Assembly: GCF_000069225.1 (NCBI RefSeq)
Contig: NC_010407.1
Span: 1-64,000 of the forward strand
Reading direction: 5' to 3'
DNA from: Clavibacter sepedonicus
Lineage (GTDB): Bacteria; Actinomycetota; Actinomycetes; Actinomycetales; Microbacteriaceae
DNA length: 64,000 bases
The position numbers and the translations under genes were made by a program. A model generated the notes under the pieces. That model did no database searches. It was given only the letters and a program-made list of their open reading frames with translations, and had not been told where the DNA came from. Shown piece after piece: positions 23,888 through 32,929 of this stretch. The stretch's first letter is position 1; every line of letters starts with the position of its first letter.

Positions 23888-25142
23888 CCGCGGCCTCCTG
23901 CAGCCGGTTGACGATCTCCTCGGCGCCCGCGAGCGAGTCGGCGTTGATGGTCTGCTCCACCTGCTGGCGGTAGAACGGCTGGAGGTCGTCGACCCGCACC
24001 TCGGTGCGGGCGTAGACGTGCGACAGCTCGATCGGGCCGATGGTCTGCTGCACGCCGTTGTAGACCGCGACCGTGCCGTCGGCCTCGCCCACGTAGTAGC
24101 GCGACTGCGTCCAGCGGTAGCCGAGGACGCAGGCGAGGACGAGGCCCGCGAGGATCAGCGCGACCCCCACCAGCCAGGTGACGCGGCGGCGGAGGGCGCG
24201 GCGCTTGTCCTCCGCGATGAGGGCCTCGAGGTACTGGTCCGACTCCGGCTCGAACTGCGCGTCGCGCGCGGCCGTGGTGGCGCGCAGCGGGTGCAGCAGC
24301 AGCGACGGGATGCGGACGGCGCGCTTCGCCGGCTCGTCGCCGAACGCGAGGGGCTGCGCCGCGGATCCGACGAGCACGGGCTCGGGCGCCGGGCGGGATG
24401 CGGCCGTCTCGTCGTCCTCGTCGAGCACGTCGACGACCACGACCGTGACGTTGTCGGGGGCGCCGTGGTCGAGCGACTCCTTCACGAGCGCGTCAGCCAC
24501 GGTGTCGGGCGTGCCCGCGGCCGCGAGGATCTCGGTGATCCGCTCCTCGCTCACGTAGCTGCTGAGCCCGTCCGAGCAGAGCAGCCAGCGGTCGCCCGTG
24601 TGCGTGTCGAGGACCTGCGTGTCGACCTCGGGGGCCGCGTCGACGTCGCCGAGCACGCGCATCAGCACGGATCGGCGCGGGTGCACGAGCGCCTCCTCCG
24701 GCGTGATGCGGCCGCTGTCGACGAGGCGCTGCACGAAGGTGTGGTCGGCGGAGATCTGGCTGAGCTCGCCGCGGCGGAAGAGGTAGATGCGCGAGTCGCC
24801 GATGTGGGCGATCGCGACGTGGCGGCCGACGCGGGCCAGCGCGCTGACGGTGGTGCCCATCCCGGTGAGCTCGGAGTGCTCGAACACGGTCTCGGCGAGG
24901 AGCTGGTTGGCGGCGACGAGGCCCGCCTGGAGCGCGAACTCGGCGTCGTGCGCGGAGGCGTAGGGCTTGTCGGCCTCGACGATCCGCGTGAGGGCGACCG
25001 CGGAGGCGACGTCGCCGCCCGCGTGCCCGCCCATGCCGTCGGCGACGACGAAGAGGTCCCGCCCCGCGTAGCCCGAGTCCTGGTTGTTCGACCGGACCTT
25101 GCCCACGTGGGAGACGGCAGCGGCCTGCGTCACTGTCGTCAC
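23880..25142 (-). CDS. pstP: PP2C-type Ser/Thr protein phosphatase
   Basis: The membrane-bound metal-dependent phosphatase that reverses PknA/PknB signalling, 420 residues. PP2C motifs are N20-Q-D22, VADGMGGHAGGD (D35, G36), GDSRIYLF, SDGL and the metal-binding APDNVTV. A linker, a membrane helix (about residues 325-345) and an external domain of about 75 residues follow. The start is the GTG at 25142, 4 bases after the fhaB stop. Confidence 0.96.
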   Translation of the reverse strand: MTTVTQAAAVSHVGKVRSNNQDSGYAGRDLFVVADGMGGHAGGDVASAVALTRIVEADKPYASAHDAEFALQAGLVAANQLLAETVFEHSELTGMGTTVSALARVGRHVAIAHIGDSRIYLFRRGELSQISADHTFVQRLVDSGRITPEEALVHPRRSVLMRVLGDVDAAPEVDTQVLDTHTGDRWLLCSDGLSSYVSEERITEILAAAGTPDTVADALVKESLDHGAPDNVTVVVVDVLDEDDETAASRPAPEPVLVGSAAQPLAFGDEPAKRAVRIPSLLLHPLRATTAARDAQFEPESDQYLEALIAEDKRRALRRRVTWLVGVALILAGLVLACVLGYRWTQSRYYVGEADGTVAVYNGVQQTIGPIELSHVYARTEVRVDDLQPFYRQQVEQTINADSLAGAEEIVNRLQEAAGG

Positions 25143-25146
25143 GCCG

Positions 25147-25728
25147 CTACCGCCTGAGCTCGAAGCTGGTCGCGCCGATGCGGATCGGCGTGTCGAGCGG
25201 CACCTGCGTCGGGACGCTCACGCGCTTGCCGTCGAGGAAGGTGCCGTTGGTCGAGTCGAGGTCCTGGATCATCCACTCGTCGTTCCAGAGGAGGAGCCGC
25301 GCGTGGTGGGTGGACGTGTAGTCGTCGCGGATCACGAGGCCCGACTCGCTCGAGCGGCCGATGGTGAGCGGCTCGGTGCCCAGCGGGATCTCGGTGCCGG
25401 CCTTGGCGCCCGAGGTGATGACGAGGTGGCGGGCGGTGGCGGTGGTGGCCTTCGCGCGGGACGGGACGGCACCGGAGTTGGCGCCGGACGGCATCGACGA
25501 GATGGGCGGCGGCTGCACGCCCGGCTGCGGGGAGCGGGGCGGGGCGGCGGCCGCGGCGTACGGCGACTGCGGGAACGGGGATCCGCCTGCCGTGCCCGTC
25601 TCCTCGCGCAGCTTCCGCACGCGCTGGCCGAAGAGGTCGGAGCGCAGGGCGTAGACGATGCCGAAGATGAAGAGCCACAGCACCGCGAGGAACGCGAGAC
25701 GGAGGACGAGGAGGGTCAGCTCGGTCAC
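25147..25728 (-). CDS. fhaB: FHA-domain protein FhaB/FipA type
   Basis: A 193-residue protein with one N-terminal membrane helix (LLVLRLAFLAVLWLFIFGIV) and a Pro/Ala-rich linker. A C-terminal forkhead-associated domain binds phosphothreonine: IGRSSESGLVIRDD, then H-H-A-R, then DLDSTNGTFLDG. FhaB proteins are PknA/PknB substrates that link phosphorylation to cell division and cell-wall synthesis. The start is the GTG at 25728, overlapping the fhaA stop (GTGA). Confidence 0.94.
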   Translation of the reverse strand: MTELTLLVLRLAFLAVLWLFIFGIVYALRSDLFGQRVRKLREETGTAGGSPFPQSPYAAAAAPPRSPQPGVQPPPISSMPSGANSGAVPSRAKATTATARHLVITSGAKAGTEIPLGTEPLTIGRSSESGLVIRDDYTSTHHARLLLWNDEWMIQDLDSTNGTFLDGKRVSVPTQVPLDTPIRIGATSFELRR

Positions 25729-26456
25729 GACGCTCCCCAGAACCCGTCGTCGTGGCGCTGGCCCCGGGTGTCGCGCCCGCCGCGCTCCTCGGTGGCCTGC
25801 GGCACGACGCGGAAGGTGATGGCGGTGCGGCCGATGCGGATCACGGACTCGGGCGGGAGCGGCGCCTTCGTGACGGGCGCACCGTTCAGCTCGGAGCCGT
25901 TCGTGGATCCGAGGTCGCGGACCTGGGCGCGGGTGCCGTCCCACGCGATCTCGACGTGGCGGCGGGACGTGCCCGGGTCGTCGACCGTGATGTCGGCGTC
26001 GCTGCCGCGGCCGATGACGGTGCGGCCGACGGGGAGCGGGTGGCGGGCGCCGGCGACGTCGACCACGGGCATCCACGTGACGCTGCCCTCGGCCGTGCGG
26101 CTGTCGATCTCGAGCACGCCCTCGGAGATGGCGTCGTCCTCGCGGAAGCCGACCTGCACCACGCCGGCGAACTGGTAGCCCTGCGACGACGCGTGCTTCT
26201 CGACCGCCTGGCGCAGCTGGTCGGTGAGCGCGGTGCCGATGCTCGCCATCCGCTCCGCGTCGGCGCGGGAGACCCGGAGGGTGAAGGAGTTGGGCACGAG
26301 GATGAGGTCGCGGTCGACGACGGCGGCGTGGGTGTCGAGCTCACGACGCAGCTGCGCGGCGATCTCCACGGGCTGCAGGCCGGACTTGAAGGTCTTCACG
26401 AAGGCGCCGTTGACGGCGCGCTCGAGGCCCTTCTCGAAGTTGTCCAGGATTCCCAC
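25725..26456 (-). CDS. fhaA: FHA-domain protein FhaA (DUF3662 + FHA)
   Basis: The first gene of the kinase operon, 243 residues, soluble. The N-terminal DUF3662 domain is about 1-125 (GILDNFEKGLERAVNGAF). The C-terminal FHA domain shows IGRGSDADITVDD, S-R-R-H and LGSTNGSELNG. In mycobacteria FhaA binds phosphorylated MviN and restrains peptidoglycan synthesis. It starts at a GTG at 26456. The promoter of the operon should lie in the 175 bases up to tRNA-Leu; TACGAT on the minus strand (26506-26501) is a possible -10. Confidence 0.94.
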   Translation of the reverse strand: MGILDNFEKGLERAVNGAFVKTFKSGLQPVEIAAQLRRELDTHAAVVDRDLILVPNSFTLRVSRADAERMASIGTALTDQLRQAVEKHASSQGYQFAGVVQVGFREDDAISEGVLEIDSRTAEGSVTWMPVVDVAGARHPLPVGRTVIGRGSDADITVDDPGTSRRHVEIAWDGTRAQVRDLGSTNGSELNGAPVTKAPLPPESVIRIGRTAITFRVVPQATEERGGRDTRGQRHDDGFWGAS

Positions 26457-26631
26457 GTGTGATCCGTCCTCGCGCGGTCCTTCCGCGGATGAATAGGGAG
26501 ATCGTAGCCAACTCGCGAGGCGTCGCCCTGGACACCGGCACCGCGAGGGGTGCGGATCGCCCGCGGGAAGGGGCGACGGGGGCCCGGGCGGCGCGGGATC
26601 GGCTCCGGGCCGTGATAATGTCGTCCGGTTG

Positions 26632-26718
26632 GCGCGAGTGGCGGAATTGGTAGACGCGCACGGTTCAGGTCCGTGTGTCCGTGAGGACGTGGGGGTTCAA
26701 GTCCCCCCTCGCGCACCA
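26632..26718 (+). tRNA. tRNA-Leu (CAG)
   Basis: The acceptor GCGCGAG (26632-26638) pairs with CTCGCGC (26708-26714). The anticodon arm is CACGG-TTCAGGT-CCGTG with anticodon CAG at 26666-26668. A long class II variable arm (GTGTCCGTGAGGACGT region) is present. CCA is encoded at 26716-26718. Confidence 0.97.
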
Positions 26719-26724
26719 GCACTG

Positions 26725-26752
26725 GAGGCCCCCGGGATCACCCGGGGGCCTC
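26725..26752 (+). terminator. tRNA-Leu terminator
   Basis: GAGGCCCCCGGG (26725-26736) pairs perfectly with CCCGGGGGCCTC (26741-26752) around ATCA, directly after the tRNA. Confidence 0.8.
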
Positions 26753-26870
26753 TTCGCGTCCCACCGCGCGATGGGGCCCAGCCGATCGGCGGACGGGCAC
26801 AGCCGATGGGCGGGCCGATCGGATCCCCAGGCGGATGCCCCGGCGCGCTCGCGCTCCGCACACTGGGGAC

Positions 26871-29069
26871 GTGACGCACCCGACGCTCGCCCCCGATGCC
26901 CGTCCGCCCGCCGTCGACCCCGCGGATCGTCCGCCCGTCGACCCCGCCGGGACCGCGGCGCCCGGTGCTCGCGGCGCCGTCCGGGGCGCGATCCGCGTCG
27001 TCGGCCGCGTGATCGCCCGCCACCCGGTCGCGATCCTCGCGGTACCCGCCGGCAGCGCGTGGATCGGCCTCATGGCCGGCCTCGGCGAGCTCGCGCACCC
27101 GGCCGCCACCGCCATCGGCGTGGCGGTCACCGTCCTGGTGCTGGGCTGGTCGGAGAGCCGCATCGGGATCCTCCGCACGGCGCTCGTCGCCGCCCTCGGC
27201 TCGCTGGCGCCCGTCGCCGTCTCCTCCCTCCTCCTCGCCGCGGGCGTCGCGCTCGGCGACCTCTACTCGCAGATCGACGCGGCCGACCGGCTGTGGGCGC
27301 CGTCCGTCGTGCTGGTCGCGGTCGCCGCCGCTGCCAGCCGGGGTCTCGCGCCCGCCCATCGCGACGGCCTCCGCGCCGCGCTGCTCGCGGCGGTCCTCGC
27401 GGGGCTGCTCGCGGGCGGTCACGGGGTCGACCTCACACGCGGCGTCGCGCTCCTCATCGGGCTCGGCCTCGGCCGGATCCTCGTGCCGCTGTCCGCCCGC
27501 CCCGCCTGGCACGACCGGACGGCGTCGAGCGCGCGCGTCGTCGCCGCCACCGTGCTCGGCACGGTGACGCTCAGCTGGTGGATCGCCGCGGTCTCGGGCG
27601 ACGCGATCGGCGTGCTGGGCGCGATGGGGTCGCTGCTCGACCCCGGCCCCACGGTGGCGGTGCTGTGCGTCCTGATCCTCGCCGTCGCGCTCCTCCTCCG
27701 CGGCCGGCGGCTCGGGCTCGTGCTCGGGATCGCGGCGCTGCTGCTCGTGACCGGTCTGCTCGCCTGGTACGACACGGTGATCCCGCTCGCCGAGGACTGG
27801 TTCGCCTTCCCCGTCGACTCGTGGATCGACGTCGAGCTGCCCCCGCTGGTGCTGACCACGTGGCTGGTGCCGGCGGCGGCGCTCGCGGTGCTGTTCGCCC
27901 GCCGCCGGTCGTTCGCCCGGCGCCCGTCCGCCGAGGGGCGTCCCGCCGGGCGCGACCGGGTCCTCGCGCAGCTGGCGCGGTCCGACGCGGGATCCCTGGG
28001 CTTCATGGGCACGTGGTCCGGCAGCAGCCACTGGTTCGCGGCCGACGACGGCGACCCGACCGTCCGCGGCGCCGTCGCGTACCGCGCCGCGCACGGGGTG
28101 GCCCTCACGGTGTCGGATCCCCTGGCCTCCGCCGACGACGCGCCCGCGACGATCCGCGCCTTCGCCCGGCACTGCTCGGCCCGCGGCCTCGTCCCCGCGT
28201 TCTACAGCATCCACTCCCGCCACCTGCCGGTCTTCGCCGAGCTCGGCTGGAGCATCACGCCGGTGGCGGAGGAGGCCGTGATCGACCTCGCGGGCTTCTC
28301 CACGTCGGGCAAGCGCCGACAGGACCTGCGCACGGCCGCCAACCGCGCGGCTCGCGACGGCGTCGACGCGCTCTGGGGCACCTACCGCGGCCTGCCGGAC
28401 GACCTGCGCCGCGCCGTCGACGCGCTCAGCGGCGACTGGGCCGACGCGAAGGCGCTGCCCGAGATGGGCTTCACGCTCGGAGGCCTGCGCGAGCTCGACG
28501 ACCCCGAGGTGCGGATGCTCCTCGCGGTCGACGCCGCCGGTCGCGTGCACGGCGTCACCAGCTGGCTGCCGGTCTTCCGCGACGGGCGGCTCGTCGGCCG
28601 CACGCTCGACGTGATGCGACGCGGCGCCGATCCGATGCCCGGCGTGATGGAGTTCCTCATCGCGACCGCGGCCCGCGCCTTCCAGGCGGAGGGGCTCGAG
28701 ACGCTGAGCCTCTCCGGCACGCCGCTCGCGGGCGTCGGGGAGATGCGGTCCGCTGGCGCGGTCGACCGGATCGTGGCGCGCCTGCTCACGGCGACCGGCC
28801 GCGTGCTCGAGCCGTCCTACGGCTTCACCTCGCTCCTGCGGTTCAAGGCCAAGTTCGACCCGCGCTACGAGACGCTCTGGCTCGCGTGCCCCACGGCGGC
28901 GGACCTCGCGCCGATCGGGCGCGCGCTGACGGCGGCGTACGTGCCGACCCTGCGGATCCGCCAGCTCGCGGGCGCGCTGCGGGCGGCACGCGGCGATGCC
29001 CGGGCCCGTCGTCGGGCGGCCAGGTCGGCGAGGCGTGCGGCACGGGGCGCTAGCTGTACTGGGTCATGA
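26871..29069 (+). CDS. DUF2156 / MprF-like membrane protein, C-terminus altered by IS481
   Basis: A polytopic protein. The N-terminal half (to about residue 340) has several membrane helices. The C-terminal half is a DUF2156 domain, as in lysyl-phosphatidylglycerol synthase MprF (FMGTWSGSSHWFAADD, then GKRRQDLRTAANRA, then SLSGTPLAG). The MprF likeness is to the aminoacyl-transfer domain; the lipid product is not known. The start is uncertain: GTG 26871 is used, ATG 26835 is also open. IS481 copy 2 entered at codon 728. The last 23 residues (Gly-rich, now at 30129-30200) are replaced by CTGS and a stop. The core is intact, so it is probably still functional. Confidence 0.82.
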   Translation: MTHPTLAPDARPPAVDPADRPPVDPAGTAAPGARGAVRGAIRVVGRVIARHPVAILAVPAGSAWIGLMAGLGELAHPAATAIGVAVTVLVLGWSESRIGILRTALVAALGSLAPVAVSSLLLAAGVALGDLYSQIDAADRLWAPSVVLVAVAAAASRGLAPAHRDGLRAALLAAVLAGLLAGGHGVDLTRGVALLIGLGLGRILVPLSARPAWHDRTASSARVVAATVLGTVTLSWWIAAVSGDAIGVLGAMGSLLDPGPTVAVLCVLILAVALLLRGRRLGLVLGIAALLLVTGLLAWYDTVIPLAEDWFAFPVDSWIDVELPPLVLTTWLVPAAALAVLFARRRSFARRPSAEGRPAGRDRVLAQLARSDAGSLGFMGTWSGSSHWFAADDGDPTVRGAVAYRAAHGVALTVSDPLASADDAPATIRAFARHCSARGLVPAFYSIHSRHLPVFAELGWSITPVAEEAVIDLAGFSTSGKRRQDLRTAANRAARDGVDALWGTYRGLPDDLRRAVDALSGDWADAKALPEMGFTLGGLRELDDPEVRMLLAVDAAGRVHGVTSWLPVFRDGRLVGRTLDVMRRGADPMPGVMEFLIATAARAFQAEGLETLSLSGTPLAGVGEMRSAGAVDRIVARLLTATGRVLEPSYGFTSLLRFKAKFDPRYETLWLACPTAADLAPIGRALTAAYVPTLRIRQLAGALRAARGDARARRRAARSARRAARGASCTGS

Positions 29070-30122
29070 CGTTGGTGACACTCGGGCCGCGGGCGTGAGC
29101 CCGTGGCTCGAGTGGATCCGTTCAGTGTTGTAGTGCTCGATGAAGGGGTCAAGCGCGTCGGCGCGGTGTTGGTTGCTGGTGAAGGGTTGCCGGTAGGCCC
29201 ACTCGGTCGCGAGGGTCCGGTTGAAGCGCTCGACCTTGCCGTTCTGCCAGGGGCAGTGCGGGCGGATGAACTTCTGCCGCGCGCCCAGGTCCTGGACGGC
29301 GTTCTTGAACGCGGTCGAGTGCCGGTAGGCGAACGCGTTGTCCGTGATGACCCGCTCGATCCGGGTGATCCCATGCCCGGCGAAGTACGCCGCTGCGCGG
29401 GTCAGGAACCCGGCCGCGGTCGCGCCTTTCTCATCGGGATGGATCTCCGCGTAGGCGAGACGGGTGTGGTCATCGACCGCGGCATGGACGTAATCGAACC
29501 CGATCCCGCGGCCGCGGACCTGCTCGCTGCGCCCGTGGACCCGCCAGCCGCCTCCGTCCGGGATCCTCCCGAGCTTCTTCACGTCCACGTGGATCAGATC
29601 ACCCGGATGCTCGTGCTCATACCGGTGCGCCGTTGACCGGGATGCCCGGATCACGGCCCCGGTGACGGGGTCCAACCATGCCAACGGCGGCGCCCCGTGC
29701 CGGCGCAGGATGCGGGAGATCGTACGGGATGGAACACCTGTCACCGGCGCCAGCCGCGCAGGACCCGCCCGCAACTGGGCCCGCGCTTCCAGCACGGCCC
29801 GTTCCCGCTCCGGGCTCGTTCGCCTCGGTACTGACCGGGGCCGCGATGACCGATCCGTCAGCCCTCGCAGCCCCTCGGCACGGAACCGGTTCACCCATCG
29901 ATGCGCGCACTGCCGCGACACCCCCAGCTCCCGCGCGACGTGCGCGACCGGCCGACGATCCTCCACCACCCGCCGCACGAGGAGAACCCTCCCGTGAACC
30001 GTCAGACGAGCATTACCGTGGGACATCGAGGCCTCCTGGCGATGGTTGAACTGAACAGCTCCATCAAGCCAGGAGGCCTCTTCACACGCCCCGAAGTGTC
30101 ACCAACGTCATGGCCGAGTACA
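29055..30122 (-). mobile_element. IS481-family insertion sequence, copy 2 (1068 bp)
   Basis: Same length and ends as copy 1: it begins TGTACTGGGTCATGACG and ends GGCCGAGTACA. It is flanked by perfect 6-base repeats GCTAGC (29049-29054 and 30123-30128). The insertion lies inside the 3' end of the MprF-like gene. It separates that gene from the two-component genes that once overlapped it. Confidence 0.95.
29064..30026 (-). CDS. IS481-family transposase, copy 2
   Basis: An intact 320-residue DDE transposase with the same D148, D229, E266 triad as copy 1. It differs from copy 1 at two residues: T209 in place of A, and H218 in place of R (ATG for GCG near 29373 in the plus strand). The ribosome-binding site AGGAGG again lies in the inverted repeat 30028-30040 / 30068-30080. 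Confidence 0.95.
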   Translation of the reverse strand: MSHGNARLTVHGRVLLVRRVVEDRRPVAHVARELGVSRQCAHRWVNRFRAEGLRGLTDRSSRPRSVPRRTSPERERAVLEARAQLRAGPARLAPVTGVPSRTISRILRRHGAPPLAWLDPVTGAVIRASRSTAHRYEHEHPGDLIHVDVKKLGRIPDGGGWRVHGRSEQVRGRGIGFDYVHAAVDDHTRLAYAEIHPDEKGATAAGFLTRAAAYFAGHGITRIERVITDNAFAYRHSTAFKNAVQDLGARQKFIRPHCPWQNGKVERFNRTLATEWAYRQPFTSNQHRADALDPFIEHYNTERIHSSHGLTPAARVSPTS

Positions 30123-30196
30123 GCTAGCCTCGGCCACGCGGGGGACCGGGGCGGCGCGACCGGCGGCGGCGGATCCACCGGCGGGAGGCGGGACGC

Positions 30197-30883
30197 GTGA
30201 TCGAGGCAGCGGGCGCGGTCGACGGCAGCTCCTCGGCGGAGGCCGTCGTGAGCGTGGTCGTGATCGACGACGAGTCGCTCGTGCGATCCGGCATCGCGAT
30301 GGTGCTGGGCGCCAGCCCGCGGATCGCCGTGCGCGCGGCTGTGTCGAGCGACACGGCCGTCGCGACCGTGCGGGAGCACGCGCCCGACGTGGTGCTGCTC
30401 GACATCCGGATGCCCGCGCCCGACGGCCTCACGATCCTCGCCGAGCTCATGGCCGAGCCCCGCCCGCCGGCGGTCGCCATGCTCACCACCTTCGACACCG
30501 ACGACCAAGTGCTCGAGGCCCTGCACCGCGGCGCGTCGGGCTTCCTCCTGAAGGACACGGATCCGGAGCAGCTCGCCCGGCACGTGCTCACGCTCGCGTC
30601 CGGCGGGATCGTGCTCGCGCCGGGGCTCCGACCCGGGCGCCTCTTCCGCTCGCGGGAGGACGACGCCGAGCGCGCGCGGGTCGCCCGGCTCGGCGACCGC
30701 GAGCTGGTCGTGCTGAAGGCGCTCGCGCGCGGCCTGTCGAACGCGGAGATCGTCGCGGCGAGCGGGCTCACGCTCGGCACGGTGAAGGAGACGGTCAGCT
30801 CGATCGTGCAGGCGCTCGGGGTCCGCACGCGGGTCGAGGCGGCCGTCGTCGCCGACCGCGCCGGCCTCGTGCCGCGGCGGTGA
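30197..30883 (+). CDS. NarL/FixJ-family response regulator
   Basis: A 228-residue two-component regulator. The receiver domain has acidic D24-D25, phospho-acceptor D69 (VVLLDIRMP) and conserved Lys in GFLLKDTD. The LuxR-type helix-turn-helix is about residues 164-220 (LSNAEIVAASGLTLGTVKETV). The start GTG 30197 follows GGGAGG. In the uninterrupted state it overlapped the MprF-like gene's TGA by GTGA. It pairs with the kinase 7 bases downstream. The signal is unknown; co-linkage with an MprF-like gene suggests envelope stress, which is inference. Confidence 0.93.
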   Translation: MIEAAGAVDGSSSAEAVVSVVVIDDESLVRSGIAMVLGASPRIAVRAAVSSDTAVATVREHAPDVVLLDIRMPAPDGLTILAELMAEPRPPAVAMLTTFDTDDQVLEALHRGASGFLLKDTDPEQLARHVLTLASGGIVLAPGLRPGRLFRSREDDAERARVARLGDRELVVLKALARGLSNAEIVAASGLTLGTVKETVSSIVQALGVRTRVEAAVVADRAGLVPRR

Positions 30884-30890
30884 GCCGGCG

Positions 30891-32057
30891 ATGCGCGTGA
30901 GCGGGAGGGCGCCCGCCTCGGGCGACGCGACGGATCCCGACGCCCTCGACGCGACCGCTCCCGGCGTCCGGCCCGCCGCCGCCCGTGCGCGCGCGGCGCT
31001 CGTCGACCTGCTGGTGGCGGGGATCGCCACGGCCCTGTCCTCCGGGTTCCTCTCGGCCTCGCAGTCGTCGGGGGAGGTCGCCGCGGGGATCGCCGCCTGC
31101 CTCGGCCTCCTGCTCCGCCGCCGCTGGCCGTGGCTGAGCGTGCTGGCCGCGCTGCCCGCCTTCTCCGTCAGCATCGCGTACGTGCCGCTCATGATCGCCC
31201 TGTTCGACCTCGGCCTCTCGCGTGCGCCGCGGTGGCAGGTCACGGTCGCGGCGGGCGCATCCCTGGTCGCGTACATGGCGCCGCTCTGGCCGCCGGAGGA
31301 CGTGCAGTTCCTGATCGAGCCGCTCGTCGACGCGAGCATCTACACGGTCGGACCCGCGCTCCTCGGCGCGTTTCTCCGCGAGCGGCGGACGGCGGCGGCC
31401 CAGCTGCGGGAGCTGCGGGAGGCCCAGACGCTCGGGCAGCTGCAGGCCGCCGAGGTCGCGCTCGCCCGGGAGCGCGCGGTGCTGGCGCGCGAGATGCACG
31501 ACGTGGTGTCGCACCAGGTCAGCCTCATCGCCGTGCAGGCCGGCGCGATGCAGGTGGGCGCGGCCGACGAGCCCTCGCGGGAGGCCGCGCGCACGATCCG
31601 AGCGCTCAGCACGGTCACGCTCGAGGAGCTGCGCGGCATGGTGGAGGTGCTCCGCGCGGCCGGCGGGGAGCGGCGCGAGCTCGCGCCGCAGCCGACCCTC
31701 CAGGACGTGCCGGCGCTGGTGGCGGCCAGCGGGATCAGCGTGGAGACCGAGATCGACCTCCCCGCCGACCTGTCCGCCGCCGCCCAGCGCGCCGTCTACC
31801 GCACGGTGCAGGAGGGGCTCACCAACGCGCGGAAGCACGCGACCGGCGCGCCCGTGCGGATCACCGGGCGCCTGGACGCGGGCCACGTGGTGCTCGAGGT
31901 CGAGGCGGGCCGGGCGACGCTCCCGCTGCTCGACCTGCCGAGCGGACGCCACGGGCTCACCGGCCTGCGCGAGCGCGCCCAGCTGCTCGGCGGGAGCCTC
32001 GCGGCCGAGACGCGCGCCGACGGATCCCACCTGCTGCGGCTGCGCTTCCCGCTCTGA
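30891..32057 (+). CDS. Sensor histidine kinase (HisKA_3 type)
   Basis: A 388-residue membrane kinase partnering the upstream response regulator. Four to five N-terminal membrane helices (about residues 36-160) are followed by a coiled dimerisation helix. The phosphorylated H203 lies in REMHDVVSHQVSLI, the HisKA_3 motif of NarX/DesK-type kinases. The ATPase domain shows the N-box (VQEGLTNARKHA) and a G-box (GRHGLTGLRERA). It lacks a clear extracellular sensor domain, so sensing is probably intramembrane. Confidence 0.93.
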   Translation: MRVSGRAPASGDATDPDALDATAPGVRPAAARARAALVDLLVAGIATALSSGFLSASQSSGEVAAGIAACLGLLLRRRWPWLSVLAALPAFSVSIAYVPLMIALFDLGLSRAPRWQVTVAAGASLVAYMAPLWPPEDVQFLIEPLVDASIYTVGPALLGAFLRERRTAAAQLRELREAQTLGQLQAAEVALARERAVLAREMHDVVSHQVSLIAVQAGAMQVGAADEPSREAARTIRALSTVTLEELRGMVEVLRAAGGERRELAPQPTLQDVPALVAASGISVETEIDLPADLSAAAQRAVYRTVQEGLTNARKHATGAPVRITGRLDAGHVVLEVEAGRATLPLLDLPSGRHGLTGLRERAQLLGGSLAAETRADGSHLLRLRFPL

Positions 32058-32087
32058 GGGGGGTCGGCCGGTCGGCGCCTGCGCGGC

Positions 32088-32669
32088 TCAGCGGCCCGCC
32101 GTCGAGGAGGAGACCGTGGCCGGTTCGGCGTCGGTCGCCGGCTCCGGGCCGGGCCAGATGGTCCACGCGACCGCCCAGACGGTGCAGATGCCGAGGAGGA
32201 CGGTGAGCCGGCCGAGCCAGTCCCCGAGCGCCCCGGTGCGGGCGGGGTCGCCGACGAACGCGATGGCGGCGAGGAGCAGGGCGCAGGCGATCGTGTAGGC
32301 GACGACCGTGAGGATCCAGAGCCGCCACTCGTGGCGCACCCTGGCGCGGCCGGACCTGAGCGGGCGCACGGGCGCGGGGCCGCCGGCGAAGCGGTGGGCG
32401 AAGCGCACGTCGAGCCAGCGCACCATCGAGTGGCCGAAGGCGACGGATCCGCCGAGGTAGGCGGCGGCGAGGCCGTGGGTCCAGTCGGCGGTGGCGCCGC
32501 CGCGGAGGTCGATGGTCGCGGCGACGAGCAGCACGAGATCGACGACGGGCACGCACGCGAGGAGCACGGCGCCGAGGCGCGGGCGCCGGAGGACGTAGCG
32601 GACGGCGAGCCCCGCGGCCAGCACGGCCCAGAAGCCGATCTCGCAGGCGATGATGACGACGACGATCAT
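32088..32669 (-). CDS. Conserved integral membrane protein
   Basis: 193 residues from the ATG at 32669 (MIVVVIIACEIGFWAV); a slightly longer start at 32702 is possible. About five hydrophobic helices are visible, with an arginine-rich loop between the third and fourth. I do not recognise the family or function. It is convergent with the histidine kinase gene. Confidence 0.78.
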   Translation of the reverse strand: MIVVVIIACEIGFWAVLAAGLAVRYVLRRPRLGAVLLACVPVVDLVLLVAATIDLRGGATADWTHGLAAAYLGGSVAFGHSMVRWLDVRFAHRFAGGPAPVRPLRSGRARVRHEWRLWILTVVAYTIACALLLAAIAFVGDPARTGALGDWLGRLTVLLGICTVWAVAWTIWPGPEPATDAEPATVSSSTAGR

Positions 32670-32762
32670 GCGGCGGCCCCCCGGCGCTCGGCTGGTCTCC
32701 ACCGTATCGACGCGGGTCCCGGCGACGACGCCCCAGATGAGGGGCGCCGGCCGGACGGCGGC

Positions 32763-32885
32763 TCAGCCCTGCCGTGCCTTGTTCCGCGGGTTCTGCTTGT
32801 TGATGACGAAGACGCGGCCGCGGCGGCGCACGACCTGCGCGCCGGGGAGCTTCTTCAGGGCCTTGATCGAGTTGCGCACCTTCAT
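32763..32885 (-). CDS. rpmJ: 50S ribosomal protein L36, cysteine-free paralogue
   Basis: A 40-residue L36 ([15 protein letters not shown]...[19 protein letters not shown]). It lacks the zinc-binding Cys/His set of ordinary L36. Such C-minus copies replace the zinc form during zinc starvation and are commonly Zur-repressed. AAAGGA lies 8 bases before the ATG. It faces away from the CobW-like gene across only 44 bases that contain a perfect palindrome. Confidence 0.93.
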   Translation of the reverse strand: MKVRNSIKALKKLPGAQVVRRRGRVFVINKQNPRNKARQG

Positions 32886-32902
32886 GGGGATGGTCCTTTC
32901 AC

Positions 32903-32915
32903 GAGAACGGTTCTC
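32903..32915. promoter_or_regulatory. Palindrome in the rpmJ / cobW-like divergent promoter (possible Zur box)
   Basis: GAGAAC-G-GTTCTC is a perfect 6-1-6 palindrome. It overlaps the promoter region of the plus-strand CobW-like gene (-10 TAGACT, 32918-32923) and the start region of rpmJ transcription (minus-strand TAGTCT, 32924-32919). On the minus strand TGAGAACCGTTCTCG partly resembles actinobacterial Zur sites. The assignment rests on the palindrome and the two flanking zinc-linked gene families. Confidence 0.55.
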
Positions 32916-32929
32916 AATAGACTACAGCC

